From Amycolatopsis bartoniae (GTDB taxonomy: Bacteria; Actinomycetota; Actinomycetes; Mycobacteriales; Pseudonocardiaceae): DNA of 64,000 bases. The position numbers and the translations under genes were made by a program. Positions 34,881 to 44,322 of this stretch are shown here, piece after piece (the first letter of the stretch is position 1; every line of letters begins with the position of its first letter). The stretch is from contig NZ_JACHWH010000010.1 of the NCBI RefSeq assembly GCF_014191255.1, positions 1 to 64,000 on the forward strand, in the 5' to 3' direction. The notes under the pieces are model-generated. The model was not told the DNA's origin, did no database searches, and saw only the letters and a list, made by a program, of their open reading frames with translations.

Positions 34881-36818
34881 GTGGCTGACCCGTCCACCTA
34901 CCGACCCGCTCCGGGGAGCATCCCCGACCAACCCGGCGTGTACAAGTTCCGCGACGCGACGAAGCGGGTCATCTACGTCGGCAAGGCCAAGAGCCTGCGC
35001 AGCCGGCTGAACTCCTACTTCGCCGACCTGTCCGGGCTGCACCCGCGCACGCGGCAGATGGTCACCACCGCCGCGAGCGTCGAGTGGACGGTGGTCGGCA
35101 CCGAGGTCGAGGCGCTCCAGCTCGAGTACAACTGGATCAAGGAGTTCGACCCCCGCTTCAACGTCCGCTACCGCGACGACAAGTCGTACCCGGTGCTGGC
35201 GGTCACGCTGAACGAGGAGTTCCCGCGCCTGCACGTCTACCGCGGCGCCCGCAAGAAGGGCGTGCGCTACTTCGGCCCGTACGCGCACGCGTGGGCGATC
35301 CGCGAGACGCTCGACCTGCTGCTGCGCGTGTTCCCGGCGCGCACGTGCTCCGCGGGTGTCTTCCGGCGCCACACCCAGATCGGCCGCCCCTGCCTGCTCG
35401 GCTACATCGACAAGTGCTCGGCGCCGTGTGTGGGCCGCGTGACCGCCGAGCAGCACCGGTCGATCGTCGAGGACTTCTGCGACTTTCTCGCGGGCCGCAC
35501 GGACGTCATGATCCGCCGCCTGGAGAAGGAGATGGCGGAGGCGTCGGAACAGCTGGAGTTCGAGCGCGCCGCCCGGCTGCGCGACGACCTGGGCGCGCTG
35601 CGCCGCGCGATGGAGAAACAGGCCGTGGTGCTCGGCGACGGCACGGACGCCGACGTGGTCGCGTTCGCGCACGACGAGCTCGAAGCGGCGGTGCAGGTCT
35701 TCCACGTGCGCGGCGGGCGGGTCCGCGGCCAGCGCGGCTGGGTGATCGACAAGGTCGAAGAGATGGCCGTGCGCGACCTGGTGGACCAGTTCCTCACGCA
35801 GTTCTACGGCGAGCAGGTCGAGCTGGCCGAGCAGACCGCCGAGGCCGGTTCGCCCGTGCCGCGCGAGGTGCTCGTGCCGGAGCTGCCCAGCGACGCCGAC
35901 GCGATCAGCGAATGGCTCTCGGACCTGCGCGGGTCTCGCGTGCAGCTGCGGGTGCCGCAGCGCGGGGACAAGCGCGCGCTCGCGGAAACGGTGCAGCGCA
36001 ACGCCGAAGAGGCGTTCCAGCAGCACAAGCTGCGCCGGGCGGGCGACCTGACGGCGCGCTCGGCGGCGCTCGCGGAGCTGCAGGAGCAGCTCGGCCTCGA
36101 CAGCGCGCCGCTGCGCATCGAGTGCATCGACATCAGCCACATCCAGGGCAGTGACGTCGTCGCGTCGCTCGTGGTGTTCGAGGACGGCGTGCCGCGCAAG
36201 TCCGAGTACCGCCGGTTCGCGCTGCGCGAGGCGGCCACCGAGGGCGACGTGGCCTCGATCGCCGAGGTCGTGCGGCGGCGTTTTCACCGCTACCTCAAAG
36301 AGAACGAGGAAGCGGCCGCCGGGAGCAAGCCCGGCATCGACCCGGAGACGGGGCGGCCGCGCAAGTTCGCGTACCCGCCGAACCTGCTCGTGGTCGACGG
36401 CGCGGGCCCGCAGGCCACCGCGGCCGCGGACGTGCTCGCGGAGCTGGGCATCACCGACATCGCCGTGGTGGGGCTGGCCAAGCGCCTGGAGGAGGTGTGG
36501 CTGCCCGCCGACCCGGACCCGGTGATCCTGCCGCGCACCGCCGAGTCGCTGTACCTGCTGCAGCGGGTGCGCGACGAGGCCCACCGTTTCGCGATCCGCT
36601 ACCACCGCGAGAAGCGCTCCAAGCGCGTCCAGGTGTCCGCTTTGGACGGTGTGCCGGGGCTGGGGCAGACCCGCCGCGCCGCGCTGATCAAGCACTTCGG
36701 CTCGGTGAAGAAGCTGCGCCAGGCGGGCGTGGACGAGATCGCGCAGGTACCAGGGGTGGGCAGGCGCACGGCCGAGGCCGTGGTCGCGGCACTGCAAGCA
36801 GGGGAGAGGGAGTCATGA
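34881..36818 (+). CDS. uvrC: Excinuclease ABC subunit C
   Basis: 645 residues. An N-terminal GIY-YIG nuclease ([19 protein letters not shown]) makes the 3' incision, then a UVR motif follows (residues about 205-240). The RNase H-like domain ([18 protein letters not shown] with catalytic Asp) makes the 5' incision, and a C-terminal helix-hairpin-helix pair ([16 protein letters not shown]) ends the protein. Complete. It begins the conserved uvrC-rapZ-yvcK-whiA operon, overlapping rapZ by ATGA. Confidence 0.97.
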   Translation: MADPSTYRPAPGSIPDQPGVYKFRDATKRVIYVGKAKSLRSRLNSYFADLSGLHPRTRQMVTTAASVEWTVVGTEVEALQLEYNWIKEFDPRFNVRYRDDKSYPVLAVTLNEEFPRLHVYRGARKKGVRYFGPYAHAWAIRETLDLLLRVFPARTCSAGVFRRHTQIGRPCLLGYIDKCSAPCVGRVTAEQHRSIVEDFCDFLAGRTDVMIRRLEKEMAEASEQLEFERAARLRDDLGALRRAMEKQAVVLGDGTDADVVAFAHDELEAAVQVFHVRGGRVRGQRGWVIDKVEEMAVRDLVDQFLTQFYGEQVELAEQTAEAGSPVPREVLVPELPSDADAISEWLSDLRGSRVQLRVPQRGDKRALAETVQRNAEEAFQQHKLRRAGDLTARSAALAELQEQLGLDSAPLRIECIDISHIQGSDVVASLVVFEDGVPRKSEYRRFALREAATEGDVASIAEVVRRRFHRYLKENEEAAAGSKPGIDPETGRPRKFAYPPNLLVVDGAGPQATAAADVLAELGITDIAVVGLAKRLEEVWLPADPDPVILPRTAESLYLLQRVRDEAHRFAIRYHREKRSKRVQVSALDGVPGLGQTRRAALIKHFGSVKKLRQAGVDEIAQVPGVGRRTAEAVVAALQAGERES

Positions 36819-37702
36819 CCGAGAACGAGGGGCACAAACCGGGGATCGAGGTCGCGGTCGTCACCGGGTTGTCCGGCGCCGGGCGCAGCACCGCGGCCAA
36901 GTGCCTGGAGGACCTGGGCTGGTTCGTGGTGGACAACCTGCCGCCCGAGCTGATCGCCACCATGGTCGAGCTGGGGGTGCAGGCCAGGGGCGCGGTCACC
37001 AGGGTGGCCGTCGTGATGGACGTGCGCTCGCGCGCGTTCACCGACGACCTGGCCTCGGTGATCAAGGACCTCGACGCGAGCGGGTACAAGCCGCGCGTGC
37101 TGTTCCTGGAGGCGACGGACGCGGTGCTGGTGCGCCGGTTCGAGCAGGTGCGCCGCAGCCACCCGATGCAGGGCGAGGGGCGGCTGGTCGACGGCATCGC
37201 CGCGGAGCGCGTGCTGCTGGCGCCGCTGCGCGAGGAGGCCGACCTCGTGCTGGAGACGTCCGCGCTGTCGGTGCACGACCTGCGCGCGAAGATCGAGGAC
37301 GCGTTCGGCTCCGAGTCGTCCACACAGACCCGGGTCACCGTGTTGTCCTTCGGCTACAAGTACGGTCTGCCGATGGACGCCGACCTCGTGATGGACGTGC
37401 GGTTCCTGCCGAACCCGTTCTGGATCCCGGAGTTGCGCGACCACACCGGTCTCGACGCCGAGGTGCGCAACTACGTGCTCTCGCAGGAGGGCGCGGAGGA
37501 GTTCCTCGACCGCTACCACCAGCTGCTGCGGCTGATCGGGGCCGGCTACAAGCGCGAGGGCAAGCGCTACCTCACGCTCGCCATCGGCTGCACGGGCGGG
37601 AAGCACCGGAGCGTGGCCATCTCCGAGGAACTGGCCCGATCTTTGTCCAATGAGGACGGAATGGCGGTGAAGGTGATCCACCGGGACCTGGGACGCGAGT
37701 GA
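36815..37702 (+). CDS. rapZ: RapZ/YvcJ-family nucleotide-binding protein
   Basis: 295 residues. Walker [17 protein letters not shown] near residue 17, then DNLPPELI and the C-terminal family block [19 protein letters not shown]. In E. coli RapZ is an RNA-binding adaptor controlling GlmS; in actinobacteria its role is unsettled. Always next to yvcK and whiA. Overlaps yvcK by GTGA. Confidence 0.94.
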   Translation: MTENEGHKPGIEVAVVTGLSGAGRSTAAKCLEDLGWFVVDNLPPELIATMVELGVQARGAVTRVAVVMDVRSRAFTDDLASVIKDLDASGYKPRVLFLEATDAVLVRRFEQVRRSHPMQGEGRLVDGIAAERVLLAPLREEADLVLETSALSVHDLRAKIEDAFGSESSTQTRVTVLSFGYKYGLPMDADLVMDVRFLPNPFWIPELRDHTGLDAEVRNYVLSQEGAEEFLDRYHQLLRLIGAGYKREGKRYLTLAIGCTGGKHRSVAISEELARSLSNEDGMAVKVIHRDLGRE

Positions 37703-38694
37703 CCCCGCGGGCGGTTGCACTCGGCGGTGGCCACGGGCTGCAGGCGACGCTGACCGCGCTGCGGCGCGTCACCACGGACATCACCGCCGTCGTCACGGTC
37801 GCCGACGACGGCGGCTCTTCGGGGCGGCTGCGCCGCGAGCTCGGGCTGCTGCCGCCCGGCGACCTGCGGCAGGCGCTGGCGGCGCTCGCGGACGCCGAGC
37901 ACGGCGAGACGCTGTGGGCGGAGCTGTTCCAGCACCGCTTCGGCGGCAACGGCGCGCTCACCGGGCACGCGGTCGGCAACCTCGTGCTGGCCGGGCTGTT
38001 CGAGGTGCTCGGCGATCCGGTGGCCGCGCTCGACGAGGCGCGGCGGCTGCTCGGCGTGTCCGGCCGGGTGCTGCCGATGTCGTGTGAGCCGCTCGACATC
38101 GAGGCCGAGGTCACCGGGCTGAGCAACGACGGCGAACCGCGCACGATCAGGGGACAGGTGGCGGTCGCGAGCACGCCGGGCAGGGTGCGGCGCATCGAGC
38201 TGCGCACGCGGCGGCCGGACGGGGTGCCCGCCGCGTGCCCCGAAGCGGTGGACGCGGTGCTGGGCGCGGACGTGGTGTTCCTCGGTCCGGGGTCGTGGTT
38301 CACCAGCGTGCTGCCGCACCTGCTGGTGCCCGGGCTGCACGACGCGCTGGTCCGCACGGAGGCGCGGAAGGTGGTGATCCTCAACCTCATTCCGCAGCCC
38401 GGCGAGACGGCGGGCTTCTCACCCGAACGGCACCTGCACGTACTCTTCCAGCACGCGCCCGAGCTGAGGGTGGACGTCGTGATCGCGGACCGGGAGTCCG
38501 TGCCGGCGCCGGCGCGGCTGCGGGACGCGGCCGCGCAGCTGGGGGCGCGGGCGCTGCTCGCGGACGTGGCTGACCCGAACGTGCAGGGTTTGCACGATCC
38601 GGATGCGCTCGCGGCGTGTGTGCGGGAGGCTCTCGGTCGCCGTGTGGCGGACGGCCGGGACGGTGAAGGAAGCAGGGAGGGGCCATGGCGATGA
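37699..38694 (+). CDS. yvcK: YvcK/CuvA-family protein (gluconeogenesis factor)
   Basis: 331 residues. [19 protein letters not shown] and [17 protein letters not shown] form the nucleotide-sugar-binding start of the CofD-like fold; [20 protein letters not shown] is conserved. The family binds UDP-GlcNAc-type sugars and is needed for cell-wall growth on some carbon sources (mycobacterial CuvA). Its end overlaps whiA by 10 nt. Confidence 0.93.
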   Translation: MTPRAVALGGGHGLQATLTALRRVTTDITAVVTVADDGGSSGRLRRELGLLPPGDLRQALAALADAEHGETLWAELFQHRFGGNGALTGHAVGNLVLAGLFEVLGDPVAALDEARRLLGVSGRVLPMSCEPLDIEAEVTGLSNDGEPRTIRGQVAVASTPGRVRRIELRTRRPDGVPAACPEAVDAVLGADVVFLGPGSWFTSVLPHLLVPGLHDALVRTEARKVVILNLIPQPGETAGFSPERHLHVLFQHAPELRVDVVIADRESVPAPARLRDAAAQLGARALLADVADPNVQGLHDPDALAACVREALGRRVADGRDGEGSREGPWR

Positions 38695-39671
38695 CCGCCG
38701 CGGTGAAGGACGAGCTGAGCCGGTTGCAGATCACGAAGACCGGGCCGCGTCGCGCGGAGGTCGCGTCGATGCTGCGGTTCGCGGGCGGGCTGCACATCGT
38801 GGGGGGCAAGGTCGTGGTGGAGGCCGAGCTGGACACGGGTTCGGTGGCGCGCAGGCTTCGCCGGGAGATCCACGAGCTGTACGGGCACCACTCGGACGTG
38901 CACGTGCTGTCGGCGGGCGGGTTGCGCAAGACCACGCGGTACCTGGTGCGCGTGGTGAAGGACGGCGAGGGGCTGGCCCGCCAGACGGGCCTGATCGACA
39001 ACCGCGGCCGTCCCGTGCGCGGGCTGCCCGCCGCGGTGGTGTCCGGTGGCGTCGCGGACGCGGAAGCCGCGTGGCGCGGGGCGTTCCTGGCGCACGGCTC
39101 GCTCACCGAGCCGGGCCGCTCGTCCTCGCTGGAGGTCACCTGCCCGGGTCCGGAGGCCGCGCTGGCCCTCGTCGGCGCCGCGCGGCGGCTGGGCATCCAG
39201 GCCAAGTCGCGGGAGGTCCGCGGCGCCGACCGGGTGGTGGTGCGCGACGGTGACGCGATCGGCGCGCTGCTGACCCGCCTCGGCGCGCACACCAGCGTGC
39301 TGCAGTGGGAGGAGCGCCGGATGCGCCGGGAGGTGCGTGCGACGGCGAACCGGCTGGCGAACTTCGACGACGCGAACCTGCGCCGCTCGGCGCGGGCCGC
39401 GGTCGCGGCCGCCGCGCGGGTCGAGCGGGCACTGGACATCCTCGGTGACACCGCGCCCGACCACCTGCTCGCCGCGGGCAGGCTGCGGCTGTCCAACCGG
39501 CAGGCGTCGCTGGAGGAGCTGGGCCAGCTGTCGGACCCGCCGATGACGAAGGACGCGGTGGCCGGCCGCATCCGGCGGCTGCTGGCGATGGCGGACAAGC
39601 GGGCGAAGGACCTCGACATTCCCGACACCGAGTCGGCGGTCACGGCCGAGATGCTGGAGGAGCAGACCTGA
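38685..39671 (+). CDS. whiA: Sporulation/division regulator WhiA
   Basis: 328 residues from the ATG at 38685 ([14 protein letters not shown]). An N-terminal WhiA domain, a LAGLIDADG homing-endonuclease-like fold (about 90-190) and a C-terminal helix-turn-helix ([25 protein letters not shown] region) are all present. In Streptomyces WhiA works with WhiB to switch on sporulation septation. Together with bldD it shows a developmental or division control set. Confidence 0.96.
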   Translation: MAMTAAVKDELSRLQITKTGPRRAEVASMLRFAGGLHIVGGKVVVEAELDTGSVARRLRREIHELYGHHSDVHVLSAGGLRKTTRYLVRVVKDGEGLARQTGLIDNRGRPVRGLPAAVVSGGVADAEAAWRGAFLAHGSLTEPGRSSSLEVTCPGPEAALALVGAARRLGIQAKSREVRGADRVVVRDGDAIGALLTRLGAHTSVLQWEERRMRREVRATANRLANFDDANLRRSARAAVAAAARVERALDILGDTAPDHLLAAGRLRLSNRQASLEELGQLSDPPMTKDAVAGRIRRLLAMADKRAKDLDIPDTESAVTAEMLEEQT

Positions 39672-39821
39672 CCGGGCTTTGTGGCTCCGGTGTTACCGGC
39701 GCCGCGGCGGTGACAGGGAGCCGTAACGTGGCGGTTGCATCGCGGCATGGCGGGTGAAACCCGCCCTGTGGACTCTGAACGGGCGGATCTTGCCACGTCC
39801 GGTTCGGGGAAGGGGACTCTC

Positions 39822-40838
39822 GTGCGGTTGAACAGCGTGAACGAGAAGGCGGAGCTGAAGGTCTCCGCCGACGTGGGCAGCTGGCTCCCGCGGCGCAGCA
39901 GCCGCGCCGCGGACTGGCGGCGCGAGGACCTGCTGGCCGCCAAGCGCGGCACCACCGTCAGCGTCGTGATCCCGGCGCGCGACGAGGAGGAGACCGTCGG
40001 CGACATCGTCCGGACCATCCGCCGGGACCTGGTCGAGGCCGTCCCGCTGGTCGACGAGGTGCTGGTGGTGGACTCGCGGTCCCAGGACGCCACCGCGCGC
40101 GTGGCAGCGGAGGCCGGGGCGGCGGTCGTCGCGCAGGACTCGGTCCTGCCGGCGCTGCCGGGTCTCGCGGGCAAGGGCGAAGCGCTGTGGAAGGGGCTCG
40201 CCTCGACCAGCGGTGACCTCGTGGTCTTCGTCGACGGCGACCTGTACGACTTCACCAGCGACTACGTCACCGGGCTGCTCGGCCCGCTGCTGACCGACGA
40301 GTCGGTGGCCTACGTCAAGGGCTTCTACCACCGGCCGCTGGTCGGCTCGGGCGGCACCGACGCCGACGGCGGCGGGCGGGTGACCGAGCTGGTCGCGCGG
40401 CCGCTGCTCAACATGTTCTGGCCGGAGCTGGCAGGGTTCGTGCAGCCGCTGGCCGGGGAGTACGCGGGCCGGCGCGAGGTGCTGGAGAGCATCCCGTTCG
40501 TCGTGAACTACGGCGTCGAGGTGGGGCACCTGATCGACATCCTGGAGTCGCGCGGGCTGGACGCGCTGGCGCAGGTGGACCTCGGCAAGCGGACCCACCG
40601 GCACCAGTCGACGCAGGCGCTCGGACGCATGTCGGGGCAGATCATGCAGACGCTGTTCGATCGCCTGGCGCACTACGGGCGCCTGGTGTCGGCCCAGCCC
40701 CCGGCGACGCTGCTGGCGCAGTTCCGCCGCGGCGAGTCGGGGCACGGCGTCGAGCGGGAGATGGTGCTGACCGACGTGTCGTGCCGGCAGCGCCCGCCGC
40801 TGGCCGAGGTGCTGGCCGACCTGCGGGAGATCGCCTAG
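39822..40838 (+). CDS. gpgS: Glucosyl-3-phosphoglycerate synthase
   Basis: 338 residues from the GTG at 39822, preceded by GGGGAAGGGG. An in-frame start at 39735 would add 29 unlike residues. GT81-family fold: VVIPARDEEETVGDIV, then VFVDGDLYDF with the metal-binding DxD, and the C-terminal GKRTHRHQS. It transfers glucose from a nucleotide sugar to 3-phosphoglycerate, the first step to glucosylglycerate and, in mycobacteria, methylglucose lipopolysaccharide. The partner phosphatase gene is not adjacent. Confidence 0.93.
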   Translation: MRLNSVNEKAELKVSADVGSWLPRRSSRAADWRREDLLAAKRGTTVSVVIPARDEEETVGDIVRTIRRDLVEAVPLVDEVLVVDSRSQDATARVAAEAGAAVVAQDSVLPALPGLAGKGEALWKGLASTSGDLVVFVDGDLYDFTSDYVTGLLGPLLTDESVAYVKGFYHRPLVGSGGTDADGGGRVTELVARPLLNMFWPELAGFVQPLAGEYAGRREVLESIPFVVNYGVEVGHLIDILESRGLDALAQVDLGKRTHRHQSTQALGRMSGQIMQTLFDRLAHYGRLVSAQPPATLLAQFRRGESGHGVEREMVLTDVSCRQRPPLAEVLADLREIA

Positions 40839-41530
40839 GCGGCGTCGTGGAAGACGAGGCCGAGGGTGTGCCGGCGGCCGGTGCGGACGGTGCTCACGCC
40901 GTGCCGCACCGGGGCCGCTGACCATCCTCGGGCCGAGCGCACGGGCCGGTCGCGGGTGGTGAAGATCAGCGCGTGGCCCTGCGGCAGCACGGTCGACGTG
41001 CCGCGGGACTGGGCGCGTGGCCGCTGTTCGACGAGCAGGAACTCGCCGCCGGTGTGGTCTGCGCCCGGTTCGTCGAGCCCGAACACCACCTGCAGCGGGA
41101 ACACCAGGTCCCCGTACAGGTCGCGGTGCAGCGCGTTCCAGTCGCCGGGGCCGTAGCGGAGCAGGATCGGCGTCGGCCGGGTCTGGCCCGCCTCGTGGCA
41201 CTGCGCCAGCCACTCGCCGAGGTCGTCCGGCCAGGGCGCCGGGCGGCGCAGCCGCGCCGCCCAGTCCCGCGCGATCGGCAGCAGGAGCGGGTAGAACGCG
41301 GCGCGCAGCGCGGCGACCGGCTCGGGCAGCGGGTAGGAGAAGTAGCGGTACTGCCCCGAGCCGAACCGGTAGCGCGCGAGGTCGATGGTCGCGCGGAACC
41401 GGTCCGGTTCGTCGTACAGCGCCGAGAGCTCGCGGCACCCGGCGGGGGAGAGCAACTGCGGGGTCAGGGCGCACCCGTGCTCGTCGAGTTCGGCGGCGAG
41501 TGCGCTCCAGCCGAGTTCGTCCGGCTTCAC
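40835..41530 (-). CDS. 2-oxoglutarate/Fe(II)-dependent oxygenase
   Basis: 231 residues from the GTG at 41530 (MKPDELGW); longer starts reach into the next gene. The facial triad appears as HRDLYGD (HxD), and VRHGVSTVRTGRRHTLGLVFH supplies the distal His and the Arg for 2-oxoglutarate. GGEFLLVEQRPRAQSR lies between. Substrate unknown; the layout is prolyl-hydroxylase-like. Convergent with gpgS, stops overlapping by 4 nt. Confidence 0.8.
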   Translation of the reverse strand: MKPDELGWSALAAELDEHGCALTPQLLSPAGCRELSALYDEPDRFRATIDLARYRFGSGQYRYFSYPLPEPVAALRAAFYPLLLPIARDWAARLRRPAPWPDDLGEWLAQCHEAGQTRPTPILLRYGPGDWNALHRDLYGDLVFPLQVVFGLDEPGADHTGGEFLLVEQRPRAQSRGTSTVLPQGHALIFTTRDRPVRSARGWSAAPVRHGVSTVRTGRRHTLGLVFHDAA

Positions 41531-41573
41531 GACGGCCAGTCTGCGCGGGCCGGACGTGACCCGCTGGCGGAAA

Positions 41574-42011
41574 TCAGCCGGCCAGGTCCCCGTGCGCGAC
41601 CACCTTGGTGATCTTCGCGCGCACGAGGAGCTCACCGGGTACGGCGTTGCGCCTGCCGAACTCCTCCGCCCGGTCCTCGCCCATGTAGCGGGCGCCGATG
41701 GCGGTGGACCAGGGCAGCATCTCGCCGAGGTCCTCGCTGAGGCTCGCGATCGCGGTGAACTGCACGTACGAGTACGGCGGCTCCTGGTCGTCGACGGTGA
41801 TCGACAGACGCGGGTCCCGGCGCAGCGCCCGGCCCTTCACCGTGTCCGCGCCCGTGTTGAAGATCAGCTCGTCGCCGGCGGCGGTCTCGTTGAGGACGAA
41901 CCAGACCGGGGTGACGTGGGGTGAGCCGTCCGCGCGGACGACCGCCGCCTTGCCGGTCCGCGTGCCCTCGCTCGCGAACTTCCACCACTCGTCCCTGCTC
42001 ATCTCGTGCAT
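41574..42011 (-). CDS. PPOX-class F420-dependent oxidoreductase-like protein
   Basis: 145 residues, split-barrel flavin/F420-binding fold. GTRTGKAAVVRADGSPHVTPVWFVLN and ALRRDPRLSITVDDQEPPYSYVQF-type strands are characteristic. F420 rather than FMN is inferred from similarity to actinobacterial members. The ATG at 42011 lies 6 nt after a TAGGTT -10 on the same strand; a second ATG at 42002 is possible. Divergent from the SMC-complex operon. Confidence 0.8.
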   Translation of the reverse strand: MHEMSRDEWWKFASEGTRTGKAAVVRADGSPHVTPVWFVLNETAAGDELIFNTGADTVKGRALRRDPRLSITVDDQEPPYSYVQFTAIASLSEDLGEMLPWSTAIGARYMGEDRAEEFGRRNAVPGELLVRAKITKVVAHGDLAG

Positions 42012-42017
42012 GCCCCG

Positions 42018-42023
42018 AACCTA
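42018..42023 (-). promoter_or_regulatory. -10 element TAGGTT, leaderless PPOX promoter
   Basis: On the minus strand TAGGTT is followed by six bases (CGGGGC) and then the ATG at 42011. It is back to back with the next promoter, 17 nt apart. Confidence 0.55.
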
Positions 42024-42040
42024 ACCGATTCCGGATCACC

Positions 42041-42046
42041 TAGTCT
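42041..42046 (+). promoter_or_regulatory. -10 element TAGTCT, leaderless promoter of the SMC-complex operon
   Basis: TAGTCT ends 8 nt before the GTG of the kleisin-like gene, with no Shine-Dalgarno sequence in between. It is likely the single promoter of the three-gene operon. Confidence 0.6.
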
Positions 42047-42054
42047 CAAGCGCT

Positions 42055-43530
42055 GTGCGTGAAGCGGACCTGATCAGCGGCGGGCTGGTGGACGAGGGCC
42101 TGGCCCGGCGGCTCAAGGCGCTCGCCTGCACCGCGCCGCTGCACGACCTGGACGCGCGCAAGGCGAAGCTCGACTGGGCCGACGCCACCGTCTACCAGAT
42201 GGCCGAGATCGCGCTGCACACCATTGACCAGGTCACCATCGCGATGGACTTCGACACCGGCGCCGGCCACGAGGACGTCGTGCGCCGCCTGCAGCCGTTC
42301 ATCGCCGCGCAGGCGCCCGGGCGCGGCGCCGACGAACACGTCCGGGTGGCGCGCTGGGTGCTCGACAACCTGATCAACGTCGGCACCGCCGACCGCGGGT
42401 TCCGCCGCGTGTACGGCAGCGTCGACGAGAGCGGGGTGTACCGCCGCCGGGCGTTCGACTTCAAGCTGCTGGTCGAGCTGGCCGCGCCGGACGGCGAGGT
42501 GTACCTGCGGGCCAGCGACGAGGCGATCAACGTGCTCGTCGGCGCGCTGGACACCGACGTCGAGTCCGCGCAGATCGCCGCCGAGGTGAAGCTGGAGAAC
42601 CTGATCAGCCGCGGGCGGCTGGCCGACGCGAAGCTCGCCGCCGAGCAGGCCCGTTACCGCACGGTCCAGTACGGCGAGACCCTGCGTGTGAAGCTGGACG
42701 CGACGCGGCGGGACGTCCGCGCGGTCGACTGGGCCGAGGAGATGCCCGAGCTGCTCGACGCCGCGCTGTCGCACATCGAGGCCCGTTTCCGCGCGGAGAA
42801 CGCGATCCTGCGCAACATCACCCGGGCGCGGGACGAGGCCGAGGACCCCGACCACAAGCGCCGCGCCGCGGAGCTGGTCGACATCGTGAGCGACTGCATC
42901 AGCAGGCACACGCAGCTGCAGTCGCGGCTGCAGGCGGCGGGGGCGATCTTCCGCGCCGAGCAGGACCGCCAGCAGTTCTCCGGCCCGCCGCAGCGCGCGA
43001 CGATCGACCTGTTCGGGCAGCTGCTGGTGCCGACGCTGGAGCTGCCGATCGCCGACGCCGTCGCCCCGGCCGAGCGCTTCTTCTCCGCCGTGGCGGGCAC
43101 CGACGTGCCGACGGTGCCGTCGCTGCCGTCGCTGGTGTCGCTGCTGCTGCGCCCGGCGCCCGAGCGGGAGGAGCTGGTCGGCGAGGTGCCCGAGCCGGAG
43201 CTCGTCCCGTCCGAGTCGAGCGACTACTACAGTGACGAGCAGTGGCGGCGCGCCGACGAGCTGCTGGACCTGCCGGAGGTGCCGCGGCGGCTGTCCGGCC
43301 TGCTGGCCGAGGCCCGCGAGCTCGACCCGCAGCTGGCCCGCCTGGTCGCGTTGCGCGCGCTGCACTCGTACAGTCCGGAGGTCGGTGCGGCCGTCCGGCA
43401 GGGGGACGACCGCGCGTTGCTGGCGGTCGACGACGGCACGCTGCTGGAGGATCCGGAGTTCGGGGGCGCGGACCTGCTGCTGGCCACCGCGCGGATCGAG
43501 CGCCAGGACAACGAGGAGGGGGTGGCATGA
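42055..43530 (+). CDS. Kleisin-like subunit (MukF/MksF/JetA-like) of an SMC complex
   Basis: 491 residues, mostly helical. A winged-helix-like N-terminus (about 1-150) is followed by FKLLVELAAPDGEVYLRASDEAINVL and a helical middle (QIAAEVKLENLISRGRLADAKLAAEQARYR, residues about 175-205) of the style seen in MksF/JetA proteins. An acidic linker (PEPELVPSESSDYY) precedes a C-terminal domain. The call rests on gene order (kleisin, small wHTH, SMC) plus these features rather than on one diagnostic motif. Stop overlaps the next ATG (ATGA). No similarity to ScpA was seen. Confidence 0.6.
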   Translation: MREADLISGGLVDEGLARRLKALACTAPLHDLDARKAKLDWADATVYQMAEIALHTIDQVTIAMDFDTGAGHEDVVRRLQPFIAAQAPGRGADEHVRVARWVLDNLINVGTADRGFRRVYGSVDESGVYRRRAFDFKLLVELAAPDGEVYLRASDEAINVLVGALDTDVESAQIAAEVKLENLISRGRLADAKLAAEQARYRTVQYGETLRVKLDATRRDVRAVDWAEEMPELLDAALSHIEARFRAENAILRNITRARDEAEDPDHKRRAAELVDIVSDCISRHTQLQSRLQAAGAIFRAEQDRQQFSGPPQRATIDLFGQLLVPTLELPIADAVAPAERFFSAVAGTDVPTVPSLPSLVSLLLRPAPEREELVGEVPEPELVPSESSDYYSDEQWRRADELLDLPEVPRRLSGLLAEARELDPQLARLVALRALHSYSPEVGAAVRQGDDRALLAVDDGTLLEDPEFGGADLLLATARIERQDNEEGVA

Positions 43531-44315
43531 GCACGGCTGACGTGGAGTCGGCGGCGCGGCTCGTTTCGTACGGGATGCGGCCGAAGCAGCTGCCCGGGCG
43601 TGACGTCGTGTACGCCGACCTCGTGCGCCGCTACCGCGAGGACAGCGCTTTCAAGCAGCTCACCAACTCGGTCGCGGCGGGGCTGGGGCTGATGGTGTTG
43701 GACGTGAGCACGCAGGCGGGCGCGGTGCTCGCCGCCACCGACGAGTCCGTGTTCGAGATCAAGATGGACTCCTACGCGCGGCAAAGCAAGATCCGCGAAC
43801 GCCGCGACACCGAGAAGGTGCTGCACGGGCTGGTGCACCTGGCCACCGCGGCGCTCGGCTATCCGCGCCCGGACGATCTGGCCAACGACACCTACATCGG
43901 CCGCGTGAGCGTCGAGCAGGTGGACAGCGTGGTGCGCGAGGCGTGCCGCATCCTCGACGAGCGTGCGGCGAAGGCCGAGCGCAACAACGACCCGCTGTCG
44001 GACGCGCCGGAGCTCGAGCAGGCCTGGCGGGCGTACGCGCGCCGCCCGGCCGCCGCGGCGACGAAGGACGGCAGGCTCGCGTCGGACACCACGCGGGGCA
44101 TGGTGTCGCGAGCGCTGCGGTTCCTCGCCGACCAGGGGTTCCTGGTGCAGGTGAGCGGCGAGCAGGGCGGCACGTACCGCACCACGCCGCGCTACCAGGT
44201 GCAGGTGCGCGAACTGGCCGCGGACAGCGCGTTCGAGGAGCTGCTGGAACTGGGTGTCGTCGCGGTGGGGGATTCCGCAGGCACCCTCCGCCCGTCCATT
44301 TCGGACACTCTGTAG
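43527..44315 (+). CDS. MukE/MksE/JetB-like winged-helix subunit
   Basis: 262 residues. It is rich in helix with wHTH-like segments (DVVYADLVRRYREDSAFKQLTNSVAAGLG; TTRGMVSRALRFLADQGFLVQ, then a wing GGTYRTTPRYQVQVREL at about residues 195-235). Small wHTH proteins between kleisin and SMC genes are the KITE subunits of MukBEF, Mks and Wadjet systems. It is joined to the kleisin-like gene by ATGA and separated from the SMC gene by 7 nt. Confidence 0.6.
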   Translation: MSTADVESAARLVSYGMRPKQLPGRDVVYADLVRRYREDSAFKQLTNSVAAGLGLMVLDVSTQAGAVLAATDESVFEIKMDSYARQSKIRERRDTEKVLHGLVHLATAALGYPRPDDLANDTYIGRVSVEQVDSVVREACRILDERAAKAERNNDPLSDAPELEQAWRAYARRPAAAATKDGRLASDTTRGMVSRALRFLADQGFLVQVSGEQGGTYRTTPRYQVQVRELAADSAFEELLELGVVAVGDSAGTLRPSISDTL

Positions 44316-44322
44316 GGGGAGC